DNA from: Pseudomonas sp. RIT-562
GTDB taxonomy: Bacteria > Pseudomonadota > Gammaproteobacteria > Pseudomonadales > Pseudomonadaceae
DNA length: 64,000 nt
NCBI RefSeq assembly: GCF_026241895.1
Contig: NZ_JAPJIV010000026.1
Span: forward strand, 41,201 to 105,200
Direction: 5' to 3'
Shown here: in pieces, positions 51,941 through 61,073 of the stretch
Position numbering within the stretch: position 1 is the stretch's first letter
Layout of the letters: every line of letters begins with the position of its first letter
Position numbers and translations under genes: made by a program
Notes under the pieces: generated by a model
What the model was told of the DNA's origin: nothing
What the model saw: only the letters and a program-made list of their open reading frames with translations
Databases searched by the model: none

Positions 51941-53503
51941 GTGGCTAATTCAAAGGAGCAAACTGCGCCGGTAGCGCAGCAGGAAATTCCGATTTCGCGC
52001 CTCGACACCCGCGGCCATTTGCTGGCCTGCAATGAGGCCTATCTGGCACTCAGCGGCTACGCGCGCAAGGACCTGCTCAACCAACCCCATGAGCTGATCA
52101 ATCATCCGCAGATGCCCAAGCAGGTGATCGAGCGAATGTGGACGACCCTGCGCAGCGGCGTGCCGTGGACAGCGCCGGTGATGGGCCGCAGCAAACAGGG
52201 CGCGACCTTCTGGTGCAATCTCTATGTAGTGCCGCTGCTCGAAGACGGCGAGTTGAATGCGCTCGGCACCGCTTATCACCCGATGAGCGATGCCCAATGC
52301 CTGCGCGCGCAACAGCTGTACCGGCGCTTGCATGAAGGCCACGGCCCACTGGGCATTTGCCAGCGGCTACAGGAGCATGCCAGCCGCCAGGGCATCGCCT
52401 GGCTGTTGGGGCTGGGGGTCACGGGCGCCTTGCTCGGCGGGCAGGTAGCCCTGACACCGGGCCTGCTGCTACTGGGTGGGGTGATCGGTGCGGCGTGGCA
52501 GTGGAGCGGCACATTGCGCGCGGATGCGCGGCGGATCATGGCGCGCCATGACCAGGTCTACAGCGATTCCCTGCTGGCTCCGCTGCAGGACGGCACGGGC
52601 TCGATCGCCAGCCGTTTCGACATGGCCCTCAACAGCCAGAACACGCGGATGCGCACGGTAATGGCGCGCATACGCATCAACGGCGAGACCGTGCGCCAGC
52701 GTGCGCAGGAGTCCTCAATGCTGGTGCAGGCCCAGTCCGGCCACCTGCAACGCCAACTTGAAGAAGCCGAACAGTCCGCCGCCGCGGTGCACCAGATGAG
52801 CGCGACGATCCAGGAATTGTCGCGCAACTTGCAGCACACCGCCCAGGCCACGCAAGCCGTCGATCATCTGGCGCACGATGGCGTGCGTTTGTCCGGGCAG
52901 AGCCAGGGCTCGATGACGGGCCTGTGCAATTCAGTCGAGGAAATTGGCCTGGCGGTCAGTCGCCTGGCGGAGTCGATCGAATCCATCAGCGGAGTCGCTA
53001 ACGTGATTCGCAGCATTGCCGAGCAGACCAACCTGCTGGCCCTGAACGCCGCCATCGAAGCCGCTCGCGCAGGTGAGAGCGGACGCGGTTTTGCCGTGGT
53101 CGCCGATGAGGTGCGCAGCCTCGCCACCCGCACCCGCGAGTCGACCGAGCAGATCCAGCGCTCCATCGAACACCTGCGCGACGGCAGCACCCTGGCCCTG
53201 GCCACTGCGCAGCGGGGCGAATGCGCAGCACGGGAATCGCGCGCAGATGTGGCGCAGGTGCAAACCGCCCTGCAGCGTATCTGCGAGGAAGTGGGGCAGA
53301 TTTCCGGGATGAGTTTGCAGATGGCTTCCGCCATCGAACAGCAGGGGCAAGTGGCGCAGGAGATCAACGGGCAGATCGCGCAAATCGTCAGCCTGGCGCA
53401 AACCAGTCGCGACGAGTCCCGACGCAACACCCAGATCGGCGAGGAGCTGCATCAACTGGCCAACTCGCAACTGGACCTGGCCCAGCGTTTTGTTCACGGC
53501 TGA
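51941..53503 (+). CDS. aer: Aer-like PAS methyl-accepting chemotaxis protein
   Basis: The 520-residue receptor starts at GTG 51941 behind CAGGAG. Order: a PAS domain (residues about 15-120, PISRLDTRGHLLACNEAYLALSGY), a hydrophobic membrane hairpin (about 145-190), and a cytoplasmic MCP signalling domain with the CheA/CheW tip (IAEQTNLLALNAAIEAARAGE). No periplasmic domain is visible, so it likely senses cellular redox or an internal signal through FAD, as Aer does. Its place in a catabolic cluster suggests energy taxis linked to substrate use. Confidence 0.87.
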   Translation: MANSKEQTAPVAQQEIPISRLDTRGHLLACNEAYLALSGYARKDLLNQPHELINHPQMPKQVIERMWTTLRSGVPWTAPVMGRSKQGATFWCNLYVVPLLEDGELNALGTAYHPMSDAQCLRAQQLYRRLHEGHGPLGICQRLQEHASRQGIAWLLGLGVTGALLGGQVALTPGLLLLGGVIGAAWQWSGTLRADARRIMARHDQVYSDSLLAPLQDGTGSIASRFDMALNSQNTRMRTVMARIRINGETVRQRAQESSMLVQAQSGHLQRQLEEAEQSAAAVHQMSATIQELSRNLQHTAQATQAVDHLAHDGVRLSGQSQGSMTGLCNSVEEIGLAVSRLAESIESISGVANVIRSIAEQTNLLALNAAIEAARAGESGRGFAVVADEVRSLATRTRESTEQIQRSIEHLRDGSTLALATAQRGECAARESRADVAQVQTALQRICEEVGQISGMSLQMASAIEQQGQVAQEINGQIAQIVSLAQTSRDESRRNTQIGEELHQLANSQLDLAQRFVHG

Positions 53504-53522
53504 GCCGGCAGCACTTCAGGCT

Positions 53523-54503
53523 TCAGGCCTGGCGTCGCAGGGTCTCGGACGGCAGGCAGCCGTATTGCTTGCGGTACTGCATGGCGAAATGACCAAAGCT
53601 GGCGACTCCGTGACGCAGCAGGATATCCGTCACGCTGTCCGTCGGCCCGGCCTGCTGCAAGGCCTGGTGCACCAATGCCAGGCGCCGTGTGCGCACATAG
53701 TCGCTGGGGGTTTGCTGGAGAAAGCGCGTGAAGCCATTTTGCAACGTGCGGATCGACACTTCGCAGAACTGCGCCAGGCTCGCCAGGGCAATCGGCTCGG
53801 CGAGGTGTTGCTCGATATAGTCGCGGGCTTTCTTGACGTGGTGCGGCATCGGTTGGCGCTGGTCTTGCAGCAAGTCGACCGAATAATTGTGCGGCAACTG
53901 GGTCAGCAGCACCGACAGCAGATAGTCCGAGAGGCTCGCGCCCATGGTCGGTGCCAGCAGCGACTGGCTGGCGTCGCCGTACAGCTGGCAGATGTAATCC
54001 AGGGTGGTGCGAACTGTCGCGATGCCCTGATGTGTTGGGTCGACCTGGATATCGAACACCAGCGGCTGGCGCAAACGCCGGTTGAGCAACACCTGCAATT
54101 GACGTTCGAGGGCTTGTCGATCGACTCGCAAAATGAGGTTGCGACAGTCTTTGTCGATGCGGATGAAACTGCGCTCGGACGGCGAGGAAATGGTCAGCCC
54201 ACCCTTGCGCAAAATCGCCTGCTGCTTGCCCATGCTAACCATGCCGCCGCCTTCGAGGGTGACGCGGATCAGGTAGTAGTCGCTGATATCGCCGGCGTCG
54301 ATTTCCACCGGTGCGCCGTAGTGCAGATCGAACAGCGCCGAGTTGCCAAAGAACACGCCATACAGTTGCGATTGCAGGGCCCCGCCCTGCTGCATTTTCA
54401 TCTGGTGGGGCCACAGGTAATGACTGACCCGGTCTCTGACTTCGCCAAATCCGGCAGAACTCAAAAGGCAATGCTCAGGGAGCGAAAAGCGTTGATCGAA
54501 CAT
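53523..54503 (-). CDS. AraC-family transcriptional regulator
   Basis: The 326-residue regulator has an N-terminal AraC-binding-like domain and C-terminal HTH motifs (IALASLAQFCEVSIRTLQNG and VTDILLRHGVASFGHFAMQY). ATG 54503 follows GGAGG at nine bases; a TTG two codons upstream is less likely. It is convergent with the aer-like gene and divergent from an MFS transporter. Confidence 0.88.
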   Translation of the reverse strand: MFDQRFSLPEHCLLSSAGFGEVRDRVSHYLWPHQMKMQQGGALQSQLYGVFFGNSALFDLHYGAPVEIDAGDISDYYLIRVTLEGGGMVSMGKQQAILRKGGLTISSPSERSFIRIDKDCRNLILRVDRQALERQLQVLLNRRLRQPLVFDIQVDPTHQGIATVRTTLDYICQLYGDASQSLLAPTMGASLSDYLLSVLLTQLPHNYSVDLLQDQRQPMPHHVKKARDYIEQHLAEPIALASLAQFCEVSIRTLQNGFTRFLQQTPSDYVRTRRLALVHQALQQAGPTDSVTDILLRHGVASFGHFAMQYRKQYGCLPSETLRRQA

Positions 54504-54841
54504 GCGCAAGCGCCTCCAGAAAATGCTGGCGCCGAGTGGCAGGCGCAGCGAAATTTAGTGGAAATGGAAAGCAATTTTCACGCCACGCAAACACTTTCTG
54601 CGCGCCCGGAACAGCCTCTGCGCCTGGCGCATAGAGACCCGCGGAACAAGGGCTTAAAAAGGTCCTGCAACAGCCTCATGCCAAGGGATTGGCAACCTGG
54701 ACCGCACAACAAAACCAATAAACGCACCAGGGCAACGCGCTCAGGTAACGATGGCGTCACCGATGCACCCAACTGCACTCCCTGTTGCACTTACGCGCTG
54801 CCGCCGACTGACTGATTGCCAACCCTGAAGGGGCCAACAGC
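54504..54841. other. Divergent intergenic region, AraC regulator / MFS transporter
   Basis: No gene, strong promoter or repeat is visible in these 338 bp. It must contain the MFS promoter and probably the AraC binding sites. Confidence 0.5.
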
Positions 54842-56185
54842 ATGACCAGCAAAACGCCTACCGAGGTCACCCGTAAAAGCTATGCCTATGAATGGTACAT
54901 CGTGGCCATTTGCATGCTGGCGTACATTTTTTCGTTCATCGATCGGCAGATCCTGGCGTTGATGATCGAGCCGATCAAACACGACCTGCAGCTCACCGAC
55001 ACTCAGTTCAGCCTGCTGCACGGCCTGGCTTTTTCGCTGTTCTATGCCTTCATGGGCATGCCCATCGCGCTGCTGGCAGATAAATTCTCCCGCCCGAAAA
55101 TCATCGCCATTGGCGTCGCGTTCTGGAGCCTGGCGACCGCCCTGTGCGGGCTGAGCAAAAATTTCCTGCAGATGTTCATGGCGCGTATTGGCGTGGGGAT
55201 TGGTGAAGCGGCGCTGTCCCCGGCGACCTACTCGATGCTCAGCGACATGTTCCCCCGGGAAAAACTCGGGCGCGCCGTGGCCATTTATTCTATCGGCTCG
55301 TTCATCGGTGGCGGCGTGGCGTTCCTGATTGGCGGCTACGTCATCGATTTGCTGAAGAACCTCGACAGTGTCGTCGTGCCGCTGCTGGGGGAAATGCGCC
55401 CCTGGCAGGTGACGTTTTTCCTGGTGGGGCTGCCGGGTGTGCTGGTTGCCCTGTTGATTGCCCTGACCGTGCGCGACCCGGCGCGCAAGGGCTTGAAACT
55501 GGACGCCGCGGGCAAGGTCCACGCGCCCAGCATGAAGCAGGCGTTCAAGTTCCTCGCGGTGCACCGCAAGACGTTCTCCTGCCACTATCTGGGGTTCTCG
55601 TTTTACGCGATGACGCTGTTTTGCATGCTCAGCTGGACCCCGGCTTTCTACATGCGCAAATTCGGCCTGGCCCCCAGCGATACCGGTTATATGCTCGGCA
55701 TCGTGGTGCTGCTGGCCAATACCAGTGGTGTGTTTTGCGGTGGCTGGCTGATCGACTGGCTGGCGAAAAAAGGCTACAGCGACGCGCCGATTCGCGCGGG
55801 GGTGATCGGCGCGATCGGCATGGCCGTGCCCGCTGTCGCGTTTACCCAGGTCAGCGAATTGTGGATGTCCCTGGCGCTGTTGGCGCCGGCCATGTTCTTC
55901 GCCTCGTTTCCGATGCCGGCGTCGACGGCGGCCATGCAGATCCTGCCACCGAACCAGATGCGGGCGCAGATCAGTGCGTTATTCCTGCTGATTTCCAACC
56001 TGATCGGCCTGGGAATCGGCACCACCGCGGTCGCGCTGCTGACGGATCGGCTGTTCGAGAATCCGGCCATGGTCGGCTCCTCGATCTCCCTGCTGAACGC
56101 CTTCGCAGTCGCCCTGACCCTGCTATTGCTGATCAAGGGCTGCCGTCACTTCCGTGACAGTCTCAAGCGCGAAGGCCTGGCCTGA
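54842..56185 (+). CDS. Major facilitator superfamily transporter
   Basis: The 447-residue protein has 12 predicted membrane segments and MFS loop motifs (DRQILALMIEPIKHDL in helix 1 and ALLADKFSRPKIIAIG between helices 2 and 3). It resembles organic-anion or aromatic-acid carriers. AAGGGG precedes the ATG. It lies next to the MarR gene on the same strand. Substrate unknown. Confidence 0.85.
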   Translation: MTSKTPTEVTRKSYAYEWYIVAICMLAYIFSFIDRQILALMIEPIKHDLQLTDTQFSLLHGLAFSLFYAFMGMPIALLADKFSRPKIIAIGVAFWSLATALCGLSKNFLQMFMARIGVGIGEAALSPATYSMLSDMFPREKLGRAVAIYSIGSFIGGGVAFLIGGYVIDLLKNLDSVVVPLLGEMRPWQVTFFLVGLPGVLVALLIALTVRDPARKGLKLDAAGKVHAPSMKQAFKFLAVHRKTFSCHYLGFSFYAMTLFCMLSWTPAFYMRKFGLAPSDTGYMLGIVVLLANTSGVFCGGWLIDWLAKKGYSDAPIRAGVIGAIGMAVPAVAFTQVSELWMSLALLAPAMFFASFPMPASTAAMQILPPNQMRAQISALFLLISNLIGLGIGTTAVALLTDRLFENPAMVGSSISLLNAFAVALTLLLLIKGCRHFRDSLKREGLA

Positions 56186-56282
56186 GGTACACCGTGGCGC
56201 GTCCGCTGGTTTTTTGCAGCGGGCGGCGCGACAATGGCGCCCGCGACCCAACCCAGCTCATCAGAAAGACTACGCCACCTTT

Positions 56283-56759
56283 ATGACCACCCCGAAAAAG
56301 CGCCTGAGCCGATACAACCCCGCCAGCGAAGACTTCAAGAAGGAAGAATTCCCCTTCTACTGGCTCGCGCGCCTGCACGGGCGTTACTCCATGGCGATGG
56401 AGAAAGCGCTGAAGAAGATCGACATGGACATCCCGCGCTGGCGGATCCTGTTCATCCTCAAGGAAAATGGCGAGTCGAGCATCTCGGAAATTTCCATCCA
56501 TGCCATCGCCAAGCTGTCGACCATCACCAAGATCGTCTATCGCATGAAAGCCGACGGCCTGGTGGAAACCAACACCAGCGCCAGCGACGGCCGGGTGACC
56601 CAGGTCTCGCTGACGGATGTAGGGCGCCATACCATCGAAGAAATCCAGGTGGGCACCAGCGATATCTTCCGCACCAGCTTCAAGGGCCTGACCGAAGCGC
56701 AGATCACCAAGCTCAACGGCACCCTGGAAAAGATCTTCAATAATTTGCCGGAAGACTGA
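56283..56759 (+). CDS. iacR: MarR-family regulator, IacR-like
   Basis: The 158-residue winged-helix protein shows IDMDIPRWRILFILKENGESSISEISIHAIAKLS and the wing TNTSASDGRVTQVSLTDVG. MarR proteins that bind indole-3-acetate repress iac operons. This one is the only MarR gene in the window, although it lies 12 kb from iacH. ATG 56283 has no strong ribosome-binding site. The assignment to iacR rests on family and neighbourhood. Confidence 0.72.
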   Translation: MTTPKKRLSRYNPASEDFKKEEFPFYWLARLHGRYSMAMEKALKKIDMDIPRWRILFILKENGESSISEISIHAIAKLSTITKIVYRMKADGLVETNTSASDGRVTQVSLTDVGRHTIEEIQVGTSDIFRTSFKGLTEAQITKLNGTLEKIFNNLPED

Positions 56760-56768
56760 CCAGGCGCC

Positions 56769-57701
56769 TCATGCCGGAATCGGCGTCGGCAACGGCTCCC
56801 CGGCAAAATGCGCGGCCAGGTTGGCCAGGGTCAGGTCCGACATCGCCCGGCGCGTATCCCAGGTGGCACTGGCCATATGCGGTGCTAGCAGCACATTGTC
56901 CAGACCAAGCAAACCCGCGTGCGGCCTCGGTTCATCCTCGAACACGTCCAGCCCCGCCCCCAACAGCCGCCCCTCGGCCAACGCCTGTGCCAGCGCCGCC
57001 TCGTCAATCACACTGCCGCGCCCGACGTTGATCAAGATGCCCTGACTGCCCAGGGCATCGAGCACACCGGCATCGATCAGGTGATAAGTCGACTCTCCTC
57101 CGCCCACGGCGATCAGCAGAAAATCGACCGCCGCCGCCAGTTCCGTGACCGACGCGTAATACGGGTAATCCACCGCCAGCGGACGCCGGCCGTGATAACT
57201 GATCTGCATGTCGAACGCCGCAGCGCGCTGGGCAATCGCCTTGCCGATCCGGCCCAGGCCAACGATCCCCAGGCGCTTGCCGCTGACTTTGCGAGTGAAA
57301 GGAAACGGTCCCTGCTGCCAGCGCCCGTCCCGCACAAAACGGTCCGCCTGGGCAATCCGCCGCGCCGTGCCGAGCAGCAAGGTCATGGCGAAATCGGCGA
57401 CGTCGTCGGTCAGCACGTCCGGCGTGTGCGTGACCGCAATGCCACGGGCCCGGGCCGCCTCGACGTCGATGCCGTCATAACCGACTCCGAACACCACGAT
57501 CACTTGCAGGTCCGGCAGGCGCTCGATCAAGCCGGCGCGCACCCGCGACTCGCCATTGGCAATCAGCGCACGAATACCGCGCGCAGTTTGCGCCTGCAGC
57601 TCCTCGCCGCTCTCGCTGCCCTCCAGCACGTCATACTCGGCATACAGCCGCTCGCTGAGCATGTCGGGCAGACGCGCAACTTTAAGCACGGTTGATTTCA
57701 T
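56769..57701 (-). CDS. D-isomer specific 2-hydroxyacid dehydrogenase
   Basis: The 310-residue protein has the NAD motif LGIVGLGRIGKAIAQRA and catalytic Arg (NVGRGSVIDE), Glu (DVFEDEPRP) and His (LLAPHMASAT). It resembles glyoxylate/hydroxypyruvate and 2-ketogluconate reductases. Its start overlaps the end of the upstream MFS gene by 20 bases, so the two are coupled. Substrate unknown. Confidence 0.87.
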   Translation of the reverse strand: MKSTVLKVARLPDMLSERLYAEYDVLEGSESGEELQAQTARGIRALIANGESRVRAGLIERLPDLQVIVVFGVGYDGIDVEAARARGIAVTHTPDVLTDDVADFAMTLLLGTARRIAQADRFVRDGRWQQGPFPFTRKVSGKRLGIVGLGRIGKAIAQRAAAFDMQISYHGRRPLAVDYPYYASVTELAAAVDFLLIAVGGGESTYHLIDAGVLDALGSQGILINVGRGSVIDEAALAQALAEGRLLGAGLDVFEDEPRPHAGLLGLDNVLLAPHMASATWDTRRAMSDLTLANLAAHFAGEPLPTPIPA

Positions 57702-59025
57702 CGAGACCTCCCTGGACAGAAACAGTAGTGACCTTGCGGCTGCGTTTGCCGCCGCCCAGATACAGCCCCAGCATGCCCCCGGCCAGCAACGCGGCGGCGA
57801 CCAGCAACAAGGCGTAGTCGTAGCTGTGGGTGGCGTCCTTGATCCAGCCCATCACCGGCGGCAGGCCCAAGCCGGCAATGTTGGCAATGGAGTTGATCAA
57901 GGCGATCGACACGGCAGCCGCCGGCCCGGACAGGTACTCGGTAGTGGTCGCCCAGAACACCGGCGTCGCCGCCCAGTTCAGGCCCACCGCCACCACCAGC
58001 AGCACATACGCCAGCCATTGATTACCGGTGAACACCGCCAGGGCCAACAGCACCCCTGCCGCCAACAGCGGCCCACCCAAATGCCAGCCCCGCTCGCCGG
58101 TGCGATCGGAATGCCGGCCGTTCAAATACATGAACACGCATGCCAGGAAGAACGGCATCGCCGACAGCAGGCTGACCACGAACGAACCCTGCTTCGAGAC
58201 CGACTGCACTATCAGCGGCAGAAACAGCGTGACGCCAATGGTGCCAAACGCCTGCAGCAACCAGAACAGGCTGAGCAACCACACCTGGCGGCTACGAAAG
58301 GCCACGTGCCAGGCATCCTTGTGCGAAATCACCGTCGTCGCCTGCTCGGCCTGCATGGTGCGGCTGAGCCAGTCCTTCTGTGCGCTGTCGAGCCAGTGGG
58401 TGGAGGCCGGCGTTTCGGGCATGTAGCGCAACACCACATAGCCCAGCACAATCGCCGGAATGCCTTCGAGCAGGAACAGCCAGCGCCAGCCGTTGACGCC
58501 AAACAGGCCGTCCAGATGCAGCAAGGCGCCGGACATCGGCAAACCAATCACCGAGGCCAGGGCCGCGCCGATATAGAACCACGACATGGCCCTGGCACGA
58601 TCGCTGCGCGGGAACCACTGCGACAGGTAGTAGATGATTCCGGGAGTAAAACCGGCCTCGGCGGCGCCCAGCAGCAGGCGCATCACGTACAGCTGGTTAG
58701 CGCTCTGGATCAGGCTCATGCCGGCGGCAATGATGCCCCAGGTGATCATGATTCGCGCAATCCAGCGCCGCGCCCCGACCTTGGTCAGGATCAGGCTGCT
58801 GGGCACTTCGAACAGGATATAGGTCAGGAAGAACAAGCCGACGCCGATGCCGTACATGCGCAGGCTGAGGCCGAGGTCGGCATTCATCGTCAACGCCGCC
58901 ACCGAAATGTTCGACTTGTCGATGTACGCCACCATGTACAGCAGCATCAGAAAGGGAATCAGCTTCAGGTTGAGCTTCTTCATGGTGCTGGCGTGCAGAC
59001 GGCTGTCCAGCGAAGGACCAGTCAT
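57682..59025 (-). CDS. MFS transporter, anion:cation symporter (ACS) type
   Basis: The 447-residue protein has 12 membrane segments and ACS motifs (YMVAYIDKSNISVAALTMN, RLLLGAAEAGFTPGIIYYLSQWF). The family carries organic acids such as tartrate, galactonate or phthalate. ATG 59025 follows AGAGGAATTC; the frame extends upstream without a ribosome-binding site. It is coupled to the hydroxyacid dehydrogenase, so it probably imports a hydroxyacid. Confidence 0.85.
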   Translation of the reverse strand: MTGPSLDSRLHASTMKKLNLKLIPFLMLLYMVAYIDKSNISVAALTMNADLGLSLRMYGIGVGLFFLTYILFEVPSSLILTKVGARRWIARIMITWGIIAAGMSLIQSANQLYVMRLLLGAAEAGFTPGIIYYLSQWFPRSDRARAMSWFYIGAALASVIGLPMSGALLHLDGLFGVNGWRWLFLLEGIPAIVLGYVVLRYMPETPASTHWLDSAQKDWLSRTMQAEQATTVISHKDAWHVAFRSRQVWLLSLFWLLQAFGTIGVTLFLPLIVQSVSKQGSFVVSLLSAMPFFLACVFMYLNGRHSDRTGERGWHLGGPLLAAGVLLALAVFTGNQWLAYVLLVVAVGLNWAATPVFWATTTEYLSGPAAAVSIALINSIANIAGLGLPPVMGWIKDATHSYDYALLLVAAALLAGGMLGLYLGGGKRSRKVTTVSVQGGLDEINRA

Positions 59026-59165
59026 GGGGGAATTCCTCTTATTGTCTTTATTCTCGGTGGCCGGACGGCGTCGGGTCACTGGGTTGTGACTGACATTAAA
59101 CGAGAGAGGAATTAGTTTCAATATGTGAATTATAAACCCATTATGTGGGATATTCTGCTGAAACG

Positions 59166-59196
59166 AAAAAGCCCGGCCTCAACGGCCGGGCTTTTT
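59166..59196. terminator. Bidirectional Rho-independent terminator
   Basis: AAAAAGCCCGGCC-TCAAC-GGCCGGGCTTTTT is a perfect stem with A- and T-runs on both sides. It lies between the MFS gene start and the end of the GNAT-like gene, and on the minus strand it follows that gene. Confidence 0.85.
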
Positions 59197-59255
59197 GACG
59201 ACGATCAGTCAGTTAATACTCTGCTTGGGATCGCGATGTCCCTACCTGTCGTATA

Positions 59256-60323
59256 TCACGAAGGCATAACTTTTCTATTGAGCACATAAAAATTGCGGCG
59301 TACGCCGCCTTCGAACCCAGTAGCAAAATCAACGATCTGATAGGCTCCAGAGGTCGTGATTTTTTGTACCAGCGCAGGATCGTTTCCGGCATCACCTGAG
59401 ACCTCCACACGCTCAGTGTCCATCAACAGGCCAAATACTTTCCTCAGCTCAGCTCTCCAGGTAATTCTGCTCTCACCATCCAGTTCATCAGCATTGGCGG
59501 GAATTTCGTAAAGAACAGTTGAGTCCCTGCACTCATCGAACGGGTGGACGTTACTTCCTGTGACTACCGGCACTCCCCGCACATCCTCCAGCGTTAGTCC
59601 CCGATAAACCCCTTGGGAGATATCAGTTATTTTTTGATGAGTGCGAGGTGATAGCAGGTCCCATTCAACGGTGATTCTGTCTGTCGAACCAGGCCCATAG
59701 AGTGTGTAGTTGGTGCCCAGATATTTATCGATAGTTAGTCTGGAAACCGTCCCGCCCAACTTACCAATGCCCAACTTTGCAATTTCACCCCGCAACGGAC
59801 ACTGCGTCCATTCAATGCGCGTGTATCCATTTTCCAAGGCAGTGTATGACTGGAGCAACCGCAGGTAGAACCCAATGGAATTTTGGCTCCTGTATTCTTT
59901 TCTGACGCCCAGGAATATCGACTCTGACGCAACGCTGTTCCCACCGAATACAAAGCCGAACCCTACCCACCCTGCATCGGTGAAGCCTTCCTTCTCGGTG
60001 TAGGCCACAAACGCCGATCCCCCGGTCTTTGCCATGGTGCTGAGAAGATTTGGAGGCATCACATCGCGCGGATCTTCCATTCCAAAAACTGTTTCCTGCT
60101 GCTGAGAAGCAAGCTCCAGAGCGTTCCCGCTATTGGCGTCTTTAAGGCTGGTCAACAGATGTACATGCTCCCAACCCAGGGAGGTAAATATGATCGCGCC
60201 CACTTCAGGCAGTGCTTTTTTCCAACCTCCACCGTGTTTTTCAAAACCGAAATTTTTCGGATCAAAAAAATCACGTGCTGCTTTGATTTTTAGAGTGAGT
60301 GAGGTTTGTTCAAATCTTGACAT
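59256..60323 (-). CDS. GNAT-like acetyltransferase (COG3375-type), function unknown
   Basis: In the 355-residue protein the middle part (residues about 105-235) reads like the predicted GNAT group with SIFLGVRKEYRSQNSIGFYL, a TRIEWTQCPLRGEIAKLGIGKLG segment and STDRITVEWDL. In that group these correspond to the acetyl-CoA loop, the WT-DPL motif and the DR-x-x-x-W motif. The C-terminal 100 residues are unassigned. ATG 60323 is chosen over 60353. Base composition is more A/T-rich than in the catabolic genes, suggesting acquisition. Confidence 0.6.
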   Translation of the reverse strand: MSRFEQTSLTLKIKAARDFFDPKNFGFEKHGGGWKKALPEVGAIIFTSLGWEHVHLLTSLKDANSGNALELASQQQETVFGMEDPRDVMPPNLLSTMAKTGGSAFVAYTEKEGFTDAGWVGFGFVFGGNSVASESIFLGVRKEYRSQNSIGFYLRLLQSYTALENGYTRIEWTQCPLRGEIAKLGIGKLGGTVSRLTIDKYLGTNYTLYGPGSTDRITVEWDLLSPRTHQKITDISQGVYRGLTLEDVRGVPVVTGSNVHPFDECRDSTVLYEIPANADELDGESRITWRAELRKVFGLLMDTERVEVSGDAGNDPALVQKITTSGAYQIVDFATGFEGGVRRNFYVLNRKVMPS

Positions 60324-60692
60324 AATTAAACTCTGTATATTTATCAGCAGCATAGTCTGCGCCGCCTCCGCACTAGAAGTACACCCTGAGTGCGCGACAA
60401 AACGCGAATCAAATTATTGCGATTAGTTGCTGTTGCTCTTTATAAAAATTATGTAACAACCAGCAACGAACAAAATTTAATTAATAGTTAATTAACTTAT
60501 GGTTGCGCAGCTCAACTGTGGGAGCGAGCCTGCTCGCGATCAGTCACAAACACCGCATTTATCCAGGCTTCACGCGTTACCTTTGACGTTTTTCGCGAGC
60601 AAGCTCGCTCCTACAATGAGGCCGCGTGTGGAGGATTTGAGTTTTGCGCTGGAAAATTGCCTCGAGATTCGCTGGCAAATGAAGCAGATTGT
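60324..60692. other. Intergenic region with a REP pair
   Basis: The left 170 bp are A/T-rich (ATTTAATTAATAGTTAATTAACT) and probably include the GNAT-like gene promoter. The right part holds the REP pair. No gene is seen. Confidence 0.6.
60519..60617. repeat. REP inverted pair (GCGAGCCTGCTCGCGA type)
   Basis: TGTGGGAGCGAGCCTGCTCGCGA and TTCGCGAGCAAGCTCGCTCCTACA are inverted about a 52-bp spacer. Confidence 0.85.
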
Positions 60693-61073
60693 TTATTTCA
60701 ACTGGCAAACCTGATTCGTGTCAGGCAACAGGAAATCTACCTCATAGATACCCCGCGCCGCGCGCACGATCACAGGCGGTGTGACGGGCCTTATTTCAGT
60801 CAGCTCCCAGGCCAGCCAGCCTTCCTCAAAATATGTGCCACAGGCCGCTTGCATGTCAGCCAGCACGAATGGGCGTACAGCTTTTACCCGCACTATCGCG
60901 ACGGCAATACCGTCAGCGTCTTCGTCACCCTCCTGATGGAGAAATCGCCCGTTTTCGACAATCAGGAGATCTTCGGACGGATCTATATCTGGGTACCAAC
61001 GACGGACTTCGAGGGTTTTCTGTCCAGCAGCGATTCGACCGCCATTGGGCCGCACGATTGAAAGAGCCTTGAT
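60693..61073 (-). CDS. ASCH-domain protein with apparent ATC start
   Basis: The 126-residue protein is a PUA-like ASCH domain: GGRIAAGQKTLEVRRWYPD, DLLIVEN, then LAWELTEIRPV. ASCH proteins usually begin M-K-A-L-S-I; here the codons after a perfect GAGGAG read ATC-AAG-GCT-CTT-TCA-ATC. So the natural start position, 61073, carries ATC. The first conventional start is GTG at 61055, six codons in, with no ribosome-binding site. The family binds RNA or modified nucleosides. Confidence 0.72.
   Translation of the reverse strand: MKALSIVRPNGGRIAAGQKTLEVRRWYPDIDPSEDLLIVENGRFLHQEGDEDADGIAVAIVRVKAVRPFVLADMQAACGTYFEEGWLAWELTEIRPVTPPVIVRAARGIYEVDFLLPDTNQVCQLK

Noticed and set aside
54691..54706. Possible sigma-54 promoter (TTGGCAACCTGGACCGC) before the MFS gene
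   Set aside because: The GG and GC doublets are one base too far apart for a -24/-12 promoter.
60657..61061. 134-codon plus-strand frame
   Set aside because: It is antisense to the ASCH-domain gene, which has clear family motifs on the minus strand.
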